This document shows, in pieces, positions 1 to 6,519 of a stretch of 32,210 nucleotides of DNA. Where the stretch lies: IMG/VR virus record IMGVR_UViG_3300050821_022590, positions 1 through 32,210 of that record; one strand, written 5' to 3'. The translations under genes and the position numbers were made by a program. Below the pieces are notes generated by a model. It searched no databases. It was not told where the DNA came from and saw only the letters and a program-made list of their open reading frames with translations. Position 1 is the stretch's first letter. Every line of letters starts with the position of its first letter. This stretch comes from a virus.

Positions 1-132
1 AGAGAAAATAAAAATGGTAAGCGTGCATGTTCTAGACCTTGCAAATATTGCCAAGAGCTAATAGCGATTTCGGGAATTAAAAAAATTATCTATACCCACG
101 AAGGTAGCTTTAAAGAAGAAGAGGTTGCGTAA
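1..132 (+). CDS. Deoxycytidylate/cytidine deaminase-like protein, C-terminal fragment
   Basis: The reading frame is open from the window edge to a TAA at 130-132, so only the last 43 residues are visible. They contain a PCKYC motif (P13, C14, C17), followed by a hydrophobic helix and the segment GIKKIIYTHEG. This matches the second zinc-binding motif (PCxxC) and the following beta strand of the cytidine/dCMP deaminase fold. The H-x-E catalytic motif would lie upstream, outside the window. The stop codon abuts the ATG of the GMP reductase gene, so the two are almost certainly co-transcribed, and a nucleotide-pool role fits both. It could be a dCMP deaminase or another nucleoside deaminase; the fragment does not decide. 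Confidence 0.7.
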   Translation, partial: RENKNGKRACSRPCKYCQELIAISGIKKIIYTHEGSFKEEEVA

Positions 133-1098
133 ATGGAAGTTTCCTACGGATTTGAATCCATCGCTATTAAGCAAAAGAAGAATATTTGTAAATCAAGACT
201 AGATACAGATATTTCATCAGAAATTATCAAGGGAATTATAAGACCGATTCCCTTGATAGCGGCCAATATGTCGACTGTAGTAAATCCAGAATTTTATATT
301 AAACTTTATAGCGCGGGCGCTTTTGCCTTTTTGCATCGCGCCGCTGATTTTGATACTAGAATTAAAGATGTAAAGTTTGTTTATAATCATTGCGATCATG
401 TTGCCACCTCTGTTGGGATTGGAAATCAAGAGTACGAAATCGCACAAGAACTGATTGAAAACGGAGCCAATACTATACTAATTGACATCGCCCACGGCTA
501 TTGCGACGACGTAATTAATATGGGTAAGGGGCTAAAAAAACTATATCCACATATCAAAATGGTTTTAGGTAATACAACCAACGTCGATATGTTAGAAGAA
601 GTTGCCGATTTCTGTGATGCATTAAAAATCGGGCTCGCCCAAGGTTACGCGTGCGAGACAAAAAGTACAGCGGGTTGTACCGAAAAGCAATTTTCTGCTG
701 TTTTAAAGTTTAAGCAACGCTCAAAAGAACTCGGTATCCCCATTATTTCTGATGGCGGAATTCGTGAGGGTGCGGATGTAGTTAAATCAATTGCCGCAGG
801 CGCTAATTCGGTAATGATGGGCAAGATTTTTGCTGCCTGTCCTGAAAGTGCTGCTCCAATAGTGGACGGGAAGAAACTTTATGCTGGAATGGCTTCTGAA
901 TGGGTTCAAAATCGATGGCGTAATGGACTCAAACCAGGAACTTGTGCTGAAGGTGGTGTTAGGATGCTTGATATTGGACCATCACTAGAAAAGGTGTTAG
1001 AATATTATACCGGTGCTTTACGTACAGGTATTACCTATAGCGGAGCACTAGATATTAAAACTCTTCAAGAAAGAGTAGAATTTATCAGGTTGGTTTAG
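133..1098 (+). CDS. guaC: GMP reductase (IMPDH/GMPR family)
   Basis: The 321-residue protein is a TIM-barrel enzyme of the IMP dehydrogenase/GMP reductase family without CBS domains. GMP reductase converts GMP to IMP and ammonia using NADPH. Visible motifs are AANMSTV (43-49), the catalytic loop with Cys174 and Thr176 (GYACET), the phosphate-binding ISDGGIREGADV (205-216) followed by GANSVMMG, and YAGMASE (250-256). Glu273 in AEGG corresponds to the catalytic Glu of GMP reductases. The C-terminus (GALRTGITYSGA, then RVEFIRLV) resembles the GuaC ending (GGxRSxCTYVGA, RTTFIRV) more than IMPDH, and the length is close to the usual ~345 residues. The start is fixed by an AAGAAGAGG ribosome site and the abutting upstream stop. 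IMPDH is the alternative but less likely. The glycines usual in the catalytic loop (GxGPGS) are altered to GLAQGY. Confidence 0.82.
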   Translation: MEVSYGFESIAIKQKKNICKSRLDTDISSEIIKGIIRPIPLIAANMSTVVNPEFYIKLYSAGAFAFLHRAADFDTRIKDVKFVYNHCDHVATSVGIGNQEYEIAQELIENGANTILIDIAHGYCDDVINMGKGLKKLYPHIKMVLGNTTNVDMLEEVADFCDALKIGLAQGYACETKSTAGCTEKQFSAVLKFKQRSKELGIPIISDGGIREGADVVKSIAAGANSVMMGKIFAACPESAAPIVDGKKLYAGMASEWVQNRWRNGLKPGTCAEGGVRMLDIGPSLEKVLEYYTGALRTGITYSGALDIKTLQERVEFIRLV

Positions 1099-1365
1099 GT
1101 GAAAATCAATATAGACGACTATAAGAATAGTAAAGCTTTCATACAGGATTGGTTTTTAAAAAATGGAGAAGGAAAAATAACAGAAACGGTATCGATAATG
1201 GGGCCATCTACGATGGTTCCGTGCATTGTCATTGCTTTTTGGATCGGTGAAGTAACTAATTGGGATAAAGAAGCCTTGGAATCCATACAAACACTAACCG
1301 AATTCTATGATTATACAGAAATATTAAATATTCCAGATAGTTATCCAAAGAAAAATAATAGTTGA
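1099..1365 (+). CDS. Hypothetical protein, 88 aa
   Basis: The gene begins with GTG directly after the TAG of the GMP reductase gene, so the two are translationally coupled. The protein is small and mostly acidic, with a hydrophobic central stretch (VPCIVIAFWIGEV) that is too short and isolated to call a membrane anchor with confidence. I do not recognise the family. The -35 element of the promoter for the next gene overlaps its stop codon. Confidence 0.6.
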   Translation: MKINIDDYKNSKAFIQDWFLKNGEGKITETVSIMGPSTMVPCIVIAFWIGEVTNWDKEALESIQTLTEFYDYTEILNIPDSYPKKNNS

Positions 1366-1390
1366 CTTATAATAGTGTATTTGGTAGGAT
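1362..1390 (+). promoter_or_regulatory. Sigma70-like promoter upstream of the 1397 gene
   Basis: TTGACT (1362-1367), a 17-bp spacer and TAGGAT (1385-1390). The -35 overlaps the upstream stop codon. The predicted transcription start falls on or next to the ATG at 1397, so the message may be leaderless. The AGGA within the -10 could instead serve as a ribosome site for transcripts reading through from upstream. Confidence 0.45.
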
Positions 1391-1396
1391 CATTTT

Positions 1397-1855
1397 ATGA
1401 AAAATACGACTTTTAATCATGAGTTTGATTTGGGTGATACAGCGGTTTCCAAAATGTTTGGAAATGTAGAGGTAATGGGCATGGAATACATTAAAACCCA
1501 ACTCAGTTCTAATGTCGTATATCGCGTAAGAGACGCTACGGCTTCGTATCATTATGTATCAGATACCGATTTAATCCAACCTATTACTCAAACATCAACC
1601 CTTCCACCTACGAGCAGTACAGCTTATGTTACTCCTATAAGTGGGACGTATGCTTATTCAGGCGTTATTGTTGGCACTTCCGGAGCAGCGGGTTCAATAA
1701 ATCTTACTTTGCCAAAAGGCCTTACTTTTGATCCTACTTTCGGTAGTGATCCAGTTAAAGTGCCAGCAAAGTGCGAGTGTGGCGCAGAAGCCGTGGGTTC
1801 TAGCAGCCATTCTTCTTGGTGTGGTAAACACAATTCGTTTGGTTTAGGAGTTTAA
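1397..1855 (+). CDS. Hypothetical protein with C-terminal CxC-H-C metal knuckle, 152 aa
   Basis: I do not recognise a named family. The N-terminal ~60 residues look globular. The middle (about 61-110) is a Ser/Thr/Pro/Gly-rich, beta-like or disordered stretch. The C-terminus has a compact Cys/His pattern: C126-x-C128, H138, C142 (CECGA, then HSSWC), suggestive of a zinc knuckle of the kind seen at the tails of many phage hypothetical proteins. The gene has its own candidate promoter and is followed closely by the 1856 gene. A DNA- or protein-binding accessory role is possible but is inference only. Confidence 0.6.
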   Translation: MKNTTFNHEFDLGDTAVSKMFGNVEVMGMEYIKTQLSSNVVYRVRDATASYHYVSDTDLIQPITQTSTLPPTSSTAYVTPISGTYAYSGVIVGTSGAAGSINLTLPKGLTFDPTFGSDPVKVPAKCECGAEAVGSSSHSSWCGKHNSFGLGV

Positions 1856-2062
1856 ATGAGTACTAAAGCGACAATTGAACACGGCGAGAACTTTCATTTT
1901 TATGCCGAATGTTTTGTGGATCATCTAGTATACTTAAATGTTAATGACGATGATCTTGAGTTTGTAACGTGGCCCAAAAATGTAACTGTGGGAATCAAAG
2001 CCGAAGACATGGATAAAATCGCTAAAGCTTGGCTAGAGTATAGGAAGAAGGAAGTTGTATGA
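1856..2062 (+). CDS. Small conserved-type hypothetical protein, 68 aa
   Basis: The gene starts at an ATG just after the upstream TAA, with a TAGGAG ribosome site overlapping the end of the preceding gene. The N-terminus STKATIEHGENFHFY, followed by a VYL strand and a later VTVGI strand, resembles a small beta-rich protein of unknown function that I recall from phages and bacteria (proteins starting STKATI with a FHxY motif). No function can be assigned. Its last codons overlap the next gene by four bases (ATGA), so the two are translationally coupled. Confidence 0.6.
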   Translation: MSTKATIEHGENFHFYAECFVDHLVYLNVNDDDLEFVTWPKNVTVGIKAEDMDKIAKAWLEYRKKEVV

Positions 2063-2484
2063 AAGTATGTTATCTTGATTTTGATGGTACGATCAACAAT
2101 TTTCATACCCATAGCAACTCGACTGGCACAGATTTTTCTGCTACCGCTTGCACTAATCTAAATAAGCTGCTAAATAGTGTGCCGGATCTTAAGATCGTTG
2201 TATCGAGTTCATGGCGTATGTGGGGGCTTACGAAGATGAAAGAAATTCTTGCCAAGAATGGGATTGATCCTGATAAAGTAATTGATATTACAGGAGATGA
2301 ACCCGGAGAAAGAGGAGATCAAATTCAGGCGTGGTTGGATAGAAATTCCAATGTAGATGGCTTCGTTATATTAGACGACGAACAAGATATGGGTCATCTA
2401 ATAGATCACTTAGTCCACACTAACGCTTATGTTGGGCTTACGGAAGAGAATGTCAAAGAAGCTATTAAAATCCTCAATAAATAA
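2059..2484 (+). CDS. HAD-superfamily phosphatase
   Basis: The 141-residue protein carries the HAD phosphatase motifs. Motif I is DFDGT with nucleophile Asp7 and acid/base Asp9. Motif II is the serine-rich strand VVSSSWR (47-53). Motif IV is LDDEQD with Asp106, Asp107 and Asp110. The SSSWR strand and the HLVHTNAYVGLT ending are typical of the small HAD domains seen in phages and linked to RNA-repair enzymes ('Swiss Army Knife' HAD). No kinase or ligase domain is attached, so it may act alone on a phosphorylated nucleotide or nucleic-acid end. The start is set by the ATGA overlap with the preceding gene and an AGGAAGAAGG ribosome site. The substrate is unknown. Confidence 0.8.
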   Translation: MKVCYLDFDGTINNFHTHSNSTGTDFSATACTNLNKLLNSVPDLKIVVSSSWRMWGLTKMKEILAKNGIDPDKVIDITGDEPGERGDQIQAWLDRNSNVDGFVILDDEQDMGHLIDHLVHTNAYVGLTEENVKEAIKILNK

Positions 2485-2490
2485 TTTATT

Positions 2491-2519
2491 TTGACTTATT
2501 ATTATAGTTATGTTAGAGT
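2491..2519 (+). promoter_or_regulatory. Sigma70-like promoter upstream of the 2528 gene
   Basis: TTGACT (2491-2496), a 17-bp spacer and a weaker TAGAGT (2514-2519). It repeats the TTGACTTAT wording of the 1362 promoter. It lies just after the HAD gene stop and gives an expected start close to the ATG at 2528. Confidence 0.38.
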
Positions 2520-2527
2520 ATTTTAAG

Positions 2528-2881
2528 ATGATTAAAAAATTTTATAACAAAATAAAATATAGTTTAAATGTCCCTAAAGTTGGCAATACCTATTACGGCG
2601 ACCCACTTCTTTTTGTTATTGGTAAGCCAGTAGAATACGTTCTCTATGGTTTGACAGATAAAAACGGTAATAAGTTGGTTGAAATCGTACCCAGCTGGGA
2701 CTGTTATAGGATTACCATTAGAAGCATCCAGCCCTTATATTATATTTTAGATGCGGAAGTCTTTTGCGCAACAAAAGATAATTTTAAATGGATGTCTAGA
2801 ACTCAACCCGTAAGATTCAATAAAGAAAATTTCAAGCAAATGGTAATCGGCGGAACTCTAACAAAAGGGAATAAACAATGA
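2528..2881 (+). CDS. Hypothetical protein, 117 aa
   Basis: I do not recognise the family. The frame also has an ATG at 2510, but that codon lies inside the candidate promoter spacer, so the ATG at 2528 (MIKKFYNK...) is preferred. The protein is basic and aromatic-rich with alternating hydrophobic residues, and looks like a small soluble beta-rich domain. There is no signal peptide and no convincing membrane segment. It overlaps the start of the PagL-like gene by four bases (ATGA), so the two are coupled. Whether it assists that envelope protein is not shown by the sequence. Confidence 0.6.
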   Translation: MIKKFYNKIKYSLNVPKVGNTYYGDPLLFVIGKPVEYVLYGLTDKNGNKLVEIVPSWDCYRITIRSIQPLYYILDAEVFCATKDNFKWMSRTQPVRFNKENFKQMVIGGTLTKGNKQ

Positions 2882-3360
2882 AATATATAATCCTACTATT
2901 GGTTTTGGTCCCCTGTTTTGCATTTGCCGATGACGATCAGCTAATTTTAGATGGTGGAGTTGGGGTGTTTCATAGTGCTGATAAAGGTCTTTCAGAAACT
3001 AAGTTGCTTACACTTGGAGTGCAAGAAACGATTTGGGGACCCCTAAAAGATCGGGCTTTAGTTGGTGGATGGATTGATGATACTGGCGATGGAAAATCTG
3101 GGAGCGCTTTAATTGGTGGACAGCTAGGTTTTGAAGTAAATAACAATGGCTGGGTTGGAAGTGTTTTTTCAGGTCCTGCAATAATTAGCAATACTGATGT
3201 GCTTTTGGGCGGAAATTTTGAGTTCGTAGACGACCTTCATCTCGGCATTCAAGACCAGCATGGCTATTATATTGGTGTAATGTATCGCCATATAAGTTCC
3301 GCTGGGTTGGAATTTCCAAATATCGGGCGCGACTTCATTGCTCTGGAACTTCGGTGGTAA
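2878..3360 (+). CDS. PagL-like outer-membrane lipid A deacylase (putative)
   Basis: The 160-residue protein starts with a clear signal peptide (basic K2, hydrophobic core, cut after AFA at 15-17), giving a mature chain of about 143 residues, close to the ~150 of PagL. The rest is Gly-rich alternating beta strands and ends in a terminal aromatic Trp160, as outer-membrane barrels do. Near the C-terminus RHISSAGLEFPNIGRD places His138, Ser140, Asn148 and Asp152 with the same spacing as His126, Ser128, Asn136 and Glu140 of Pseudomonas PagL, which removes the 3-O acyl chain of lipid A. Here the Asn after the Ser is Ser141 and the acid is Asp. A role in altering host lipopolysaccharide late in infection is inferred. 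It could also be an inactive barrel. Confidence 0.6.
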   Translation: MKYIILLLVLVPCFAFADDDQLILDGGVGVFHSADKGLSETKLLTLGVQETIWGPLKDRALVGGWIDDTGDGKSGSALIGGQLGFEVNNNGWVGSVFSGPAIISNTDVLLGGNFEFVDDLHLGIQDQHGYYIGVMYRHISSAGLEFPNIGRDFIALELRW

Positions 3361-3361
3361 T

Positions 3362-3547
3362 ATGGCAAAAAAGAAAAAGAATAAACCAAAGAAACAAAAA
3401 GCTCCACAAATCTCAAAAGAGCGTCAATTTTTAATGACTCTTATTAAGCATACCGAGAACGCCATTAGAAATGATGGAACCGATCTAGACGCTTTCTTTA
3501 AGGGTCAAGCTGATAAACTCAAAAAACAACTGGAACAAATGTCGTGA
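3362..3547 (+). CDS. Small highly basic protein, 61 aa
   Basis: The ATG at 3362 lies one base after the PagL-like gene's stop, preceded by GGTGG. The N-terminus is lysine-rich (AKKKKNKPKKQK), and the rest is predicted helical with a C-terminal amphipathic stretch (ADKLKKQLEQM). Such a basic tail suggests nucleic-acid binding, but no family is recognised. Its stop overlaps the GTG of the next gene (GTGA). Confidence 0.6.
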   Translation: MAKKKKNKPKKQKAPQISKERQFLMTLIKHTENAIRNDGTDLDAFFKGQADKLKKQLEQMS

Positions 3548-3717
3548 GATATTTGAAGGCTTATTTTAAGGCTTTAATATATGTATTAGGATTTTTAGGG
3601 ACATTTTTTCTAATTTTTAGTTCTTTTAGGGATGGGTCGGCTTTATTTTTAGTTTGTGCATCCGCTATAATGTCTTTAGCTGAGCCAATTAAAGTTATGA
3701 TTGAAAATAAAACTTGA
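3544..3717 (+). CDS. Small two-helix membrane protein (holin-like topology), 57 aa
   Basis: A GTG start overlapping the previous stop (GTGA, 3544-3547) opens a 57-residue frame ending at TGA 3715-3717. It has a short basic N-terminus (RYLKAYFK), a hydrophobic segment at about 9-27 (ALIYVLGFLGTFFLIFSS), a tight charged turn (FRDG) and a second hydrophobic segment at about 31-46, then a short charged tail. Two closely spaced helices with a tight turn is the topology of class II holins and other small phage membrane proteins. The nearest lytic enzyme is about 20 kb away (23269-23706), so a lysis role is only a possibility. The -35 of the next promoter overlaps its stop. Confidence 0.55.
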   Translation: MRYLKAYFKALIYVLGFLGTFFLIFSSFRDGSALFLVCASAIMSLAEPIKVMIENKT

Positions 3718-3742
3718 TTTTTATATATTTTAGTGATAGTAT
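3714..3742 (+). promoter_or_regulatory. Sigma70-like promoter upstream of the AT-hook gene
   Basis: TTGATT (3714-3719), a 17-bp spacer and TAGTAT (3737-3742). The expected transcript start is near 3749, leaving a short leader with an AGGAG ribosome site at 3761-3765 before the ATG at 3774. Confidence 0.5.
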
Positions 3743-3773
3743 GTAATAAACAATTAACCAAGGAGAAATGAAA

Positions 3774-3953
3774 ATGTCTAATAATACGAATGTAGTCGAT
3801 ACGGTAACCAATACAACCCCAGTGAAGCGCGGTCGCGGTCGACCAAAGGGTTCTAAAAATAAGCCAAAGACGACAGTTACTGGAACTACCCCTGTGACTA
3901 CCACCGGCACTGTAGCAATTCCAGTTGTTGTAGATTACGCTAGTTTGAGGTAA
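3774..3953 (+). CDS. AT-hook small protein, 59 aa
   Basis: The core KRGRGRPKGSKNKPK (18-32) contains an R-G-R-P AT-hook (R21 to P24), a motif that binds the minor groove of AT-rich DNA. It is followed by a Thr/Val-rich low-complexity stretch (33-52). There is an ATG at 3768, but AGGAG at 3761-3765 is two bases from it and eight from the ATG at 3774, so 3774 is chosen. A dedicated promoter directly upstream suggests strong independent expression. A role as a small DNA-binding or nucleoid-like protein is inferred from the hook alone. Confidence 0.7.
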   Translation: MSNNTNVVDTVTNTTPVKRGRGRPKGSKNKPKTTVTGTTPVTTTGTVAIPVVVDYASLR

Positions 3954-3959
3954 TTTTGC

Positions 3960-4136
3960 ATGGCAAAGAAAAAAGAGCAATCGGATAAGCCCGTTCAAGA
4001 TCCAGCTTCAGAAGCTCTAGAGCTTGCTAAGGCTAATCAAAAAGCTATCGAAGAGCTTAAGGATCAATTTGAGAAGGCTTTTAAAGCACTTGATAGTCAG
4101 TATAAACTTCTAGTTGAACGTAATCGTTTACGTTAA
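3960..4136 (+). CDS. Small coiled-coil protein, 58 aa
   Basis: The frame opens at ATG 3960 with GAGGT nine bases upstream, at the end of the AT-hook gene, and closes at TAA 4134-4136. The N-terminus is basic (AKKKEQ). Residues 18-57 form one continuous amphipathic helix with heptad-like hydrophobic spacing (ALELAKANQKAIEEL, then FEKAFKALDSQYKLL). It is probably oligomeric. No family is recognised. It is the last gene before the hairpin terminator and probably shares the promoter of the AT-hook gene. Confidence 0.6.
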   Translation: MAKKKEQSDKPVQDPASEALELAKANQKAIEELKDQFEKAFKALDSQYKLLVERNRLR

Positions 4137-4175
4137 CTCTTTGATTTCATTATAATTAGTAAAATTAGTGATATA

Positions 4176-4222
4176 TAGCGTATGAGGTAAAGAAACGGAA
4201 TCTTTATCTTATACGCTATTTT
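4176..4222 (+). terminator. Strong hairpin with T-run between the accessory block and the tail block
   Basis: The arms 4176-4193 and 4201-4218 pair over 18 positions, counting two G-T wobbles, around a 7-base loop AACGGAA. The outer eight pairs are perfect (TAGCGTAT/ATACGCTA). TTTT follows at 4219-4222. This fits a factor-independent terminator for the transcript ending with the coiled-coil gene. It also lies in the leader of the tape-measure gene, so it could act as an attenuator or stabilising 5' structure instead. An (C/G)AATCTTTA element overlaps its loop and 3' arm. Confidence 0.7.
4199..4206 (+). promoter_or_regulatory. AATCTTTA element upstream of the tape-measure gene
   Basis: One of six (C/G)AATCTTTA copies found between genes, here preceded by G and followed after a short gap by TTATA. 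It is 52 bases before the TTG start at 4259. It is a candidate late-promoter element; the assignment rests only on recurrence and position. Confidence 0.35.
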
Positions 4223-4258
4223 GCGTTTAATGCCCTAAAATCATAAGGTATTGAAATC

Positions 4259-6514
4259 TTGGATAAAAAACTCAAAATCAGTCTTGATTTAGATGACCGG
4301 GCTTTCACAAGCGCCGTTAAGCGCATGCAAGAACAGCTTAACCAAATTAATTCTGGTCCAGCATTATTAAAACAGCAGCAACAAATCTCTCAGAAGATGC
4401 AACAATTAGGACTCGGACCTCTTCCTGGCGCAGGATCTGCTCAACAAACCCAACAAGCCAATCAAAAAGCTAAGCAGGATGCCGATAAGTTATTTGAAGA
4501 CACAAGACGTAAAATGGAGATTATTAAAAGACTCCAAGCCGACCTTAATAAAGAACAAGCATCAGGTCTAGCCACAGAAGAGCGCAAGCTTAGAATACGT
4601 GAGCGCCTGGTAGAGCTTGGACAACTAGAAAAAAGAACTACTGGTGGAATGGCAGCCTTAGTAGCTGATAGAGGCGCTATGCCTGCTGGTGGCGGTACTT
4701 TAGGCGGCGGTGGAGGCTCAGACCTACTTAGTATGACCAAGACCATTCTTGGCGCCATGGGCATCGGTATAGGTATGTCCGCTTTAGTCAATCTAGGTAA
4801 GCAAGTTTATACTTCTTATGTAAGCGCTCCTTCTCAAATGAATCTAGCTACGGGTTCGGCAGTTCAAAACGCTGTTGGTTATCAGAATCAAAGCATGCTA
4901 TCTGGTGATATCGCTTCCCAAGCTATTTTACAAAATCAGGTAGGTAAGGGTAGAGGATTAGCGGAAAGAAATTTTGATTCTCAGATTTCAAATAAAATAT
5001 CCAATATTTTTGCTACCGCCAAGGATATGGCATCTGCAGCAACTAATTACATACTAGATGTAAATTTAGACCCAAATAGAAACAGGAATGCTTTTCAGTC
5101 TAATAGAGCTAAAGAAATTGCTGATGAAACAGTCAAGCAAGCGCAGGCTTCTGTAGCACAAAATAATTCCTTGGTTTTAGCACAAGGCATGTTCGGTCAG
5201 ACTTTTAACCGCAATCTAGGCGCTGAACGCTCCCTAGGACTTGGAACCGATCAATTCCAAAAAATGCAAATGCAGATGAATAACTCTGGATTCCTAACAG
5301 ATCAGGGATTAGGAATGTTAAGCCAAATCCAGGGCGCCGGGGGCTCTGCAGCAGGTCCTAATGCTGGCAGACTTGCTAATCTAGGCTTAGGCGCCCAGCG
5401 TGGCATGAACATTACCAACGCCGGTAATGTCCTTGGTAAATTAACCGGTTTATATGGTGCTGGTGGTATTTCACAAACCGAAGAAGCTACTAAGAGAATT
5501 CTAGAAGAGTCTATTAAAAAGGGTTTTGACAAATCTGAAAATACCGAAATCATAAGAAAGTTTGTAGAGGCATCAGCCGATATCGTTTACAAAGGCGAAG
5601 CTACGAAAGGTGAAGACGTTCAGCGTCTAACTAAAGACTTTTCCCAACTCCTATCTGACAATCCTAGCATTAAACAATTCGAAGCCGCTTCGACCGCATA
5701 CCAGAGATATCAAGGGTTGACTTCCGAAACATCGGGACGAGGCGGAGCTTTGGGTTTTGCGGCTTTTGCGGGTAATAGTAGCTTTTCAAAACTCTCACCC
5801 TTACAAATTGGCAACCTGCAATCTCTTCCTGAAGGTCGTATTACATCTACCAACAGTGATATCGTAGCAGCTGCTGTTCAACAAGGCATTTCTCCAGAAG
5901 AGATGGCTAAGCAAGTTCTAGCCGCAAAACAACAACAAGCTCTTTCTACAGTAGGCATTTCCCAGAAACAAATGGGTGCGCTAAAAGGCTATTTGGGCGG
6001 TAGAGATATTAGCACTTTGATGGGCAATGCTAGCGAGCTTACAAAACTACAGAGTACCAACCCAGAAGCTTATCAAGCTTATCAAGCACTTCAAACCAGA
6101 GCCGATCTTTCTGGTACTTCTGGAAGTGATGCAGAAAAACAAGCAATGATGAAACAGCTTTTCTTAGGTCCGGCTGCTTTTGGCGGTGCTGGAGGAACAG
6201 AAACAGCTGCAGGTCGCATTGCCACTGGCACAGGCGGTAAAAAAGAAGAAGAATATATTGCAGCACAAGCCGGTCAAGAAAAGCAGATGGTATTAAACCT
6301 AAAAGCTTTACAAGACAATTTATATCCTACAGCAGATGGTATTAAGCAACTAACCCAAGCTATTATAGGTCTAGGAAATGCAGCTCACATTCTAACTGAT
6401 GACGAGAGAGCGCGCGGAGTCCTTCGAGGAACCCCAACTGGCGGTGTCAGTACAAAAGAATCTCTCTCTAGAACTTCTACCAATGGATCCAAACCTAGAA
6501 CCGGAAATCAGTAA
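4259..6514 (+). CDS. Putative tail tape-measure protein, 751 aa
   Basis: The start is TTG at 4259, supported by AAGG ten bases upstream and by an N-terminus (DKKLKISLDLDDRAFTSAVKRM) typical of tape-measure-like tail proteins. Residues 15-125 are Gln/Lys/Leu-rich and coiled-coil prone. A Gly-rich linker (about 143-155) is followed by a hydrophobic segment (LGAMGIGIGMSALVNLG), as tape-measure proteins often have. The remainder is Ala/Gln/Gly-rich helical sequence with a disordered Ser/Thr/Lys tail. It lies directly ahead of hub and spike genes, where tape measures are found. As a fully helical ruler it would span roughly 110 nm. No peptidase or lysozyme domain was seen. It could be another internal tail protein. 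Confidence 0.55.
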   Translation: MDKKLKISLDLDDRAFTSAVKRMQEQLNQINSGPALLKQQQQISQKMQQLGLGPLPGAGSAQQTQQANQKAKQDADKLFEDTRRKMEIIKRLQADLNKEQASGLATEERKLRIRERLVELGQLEKRTTGGMAALVADRGAMPAGGGTLGGGGGSDLLSMTKTILGAMGIGIGMSALVNLGKQVYTSYVSAPSQMNLATGSAVQNAVGYQNQSMLSGDIASQAILQNQVGKGRGLAERNFDSQISNKISNIFATAKDMASAATNYILDVNLDPNRNRNAFQSNRAKEIADETVKQAQASVAQNNSLVLAQGMFGQTFNRNLGAERSLGLGTDQFQKMQMQMNNSGFLTDQGLGMLSQIQGAGGSAAGPNAGRLANLGLGAQRGMNITNAGNVLGKLTGLYGAGGISQTEEATKRILEESIKKGFDKSENTEIIRKFVEASADIVYKGEATKGEDVQRLTKDFSQLLSDNPSIKQFEAASTAYQRYQGLTSETSGRGGALGFAAFAGNSSFSKLSPLQIGNLQSLPEGRITSTNSDIVAAAVQQGISPEEMAKQVLAAKQQQALSTVGISQKQMGALKGYLGGRDISTLMGNASELTKLQSTNPEAYQAYQALQTRADLSGTSGSDAEKQAMMKQLFLGPAAFGGAGGTETAAGRIATGTGGKKEEEYIAAQAGQEKQMVLNLKALQDNLYPTADGIKQLTQAIIGLGNAAHILTDDERARGVLRGTPTGGVSTKESLSRTSTNGSKPRTGNQ

Positions 6515-6519
6515 GTTAT

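Noticed and set aside
4462-4791. Long minus-strand open frame inside the tape-measure-like gene
   Set aside because: Composition follows the opposite-strand coding pattern; no start context or recognisable protein features.
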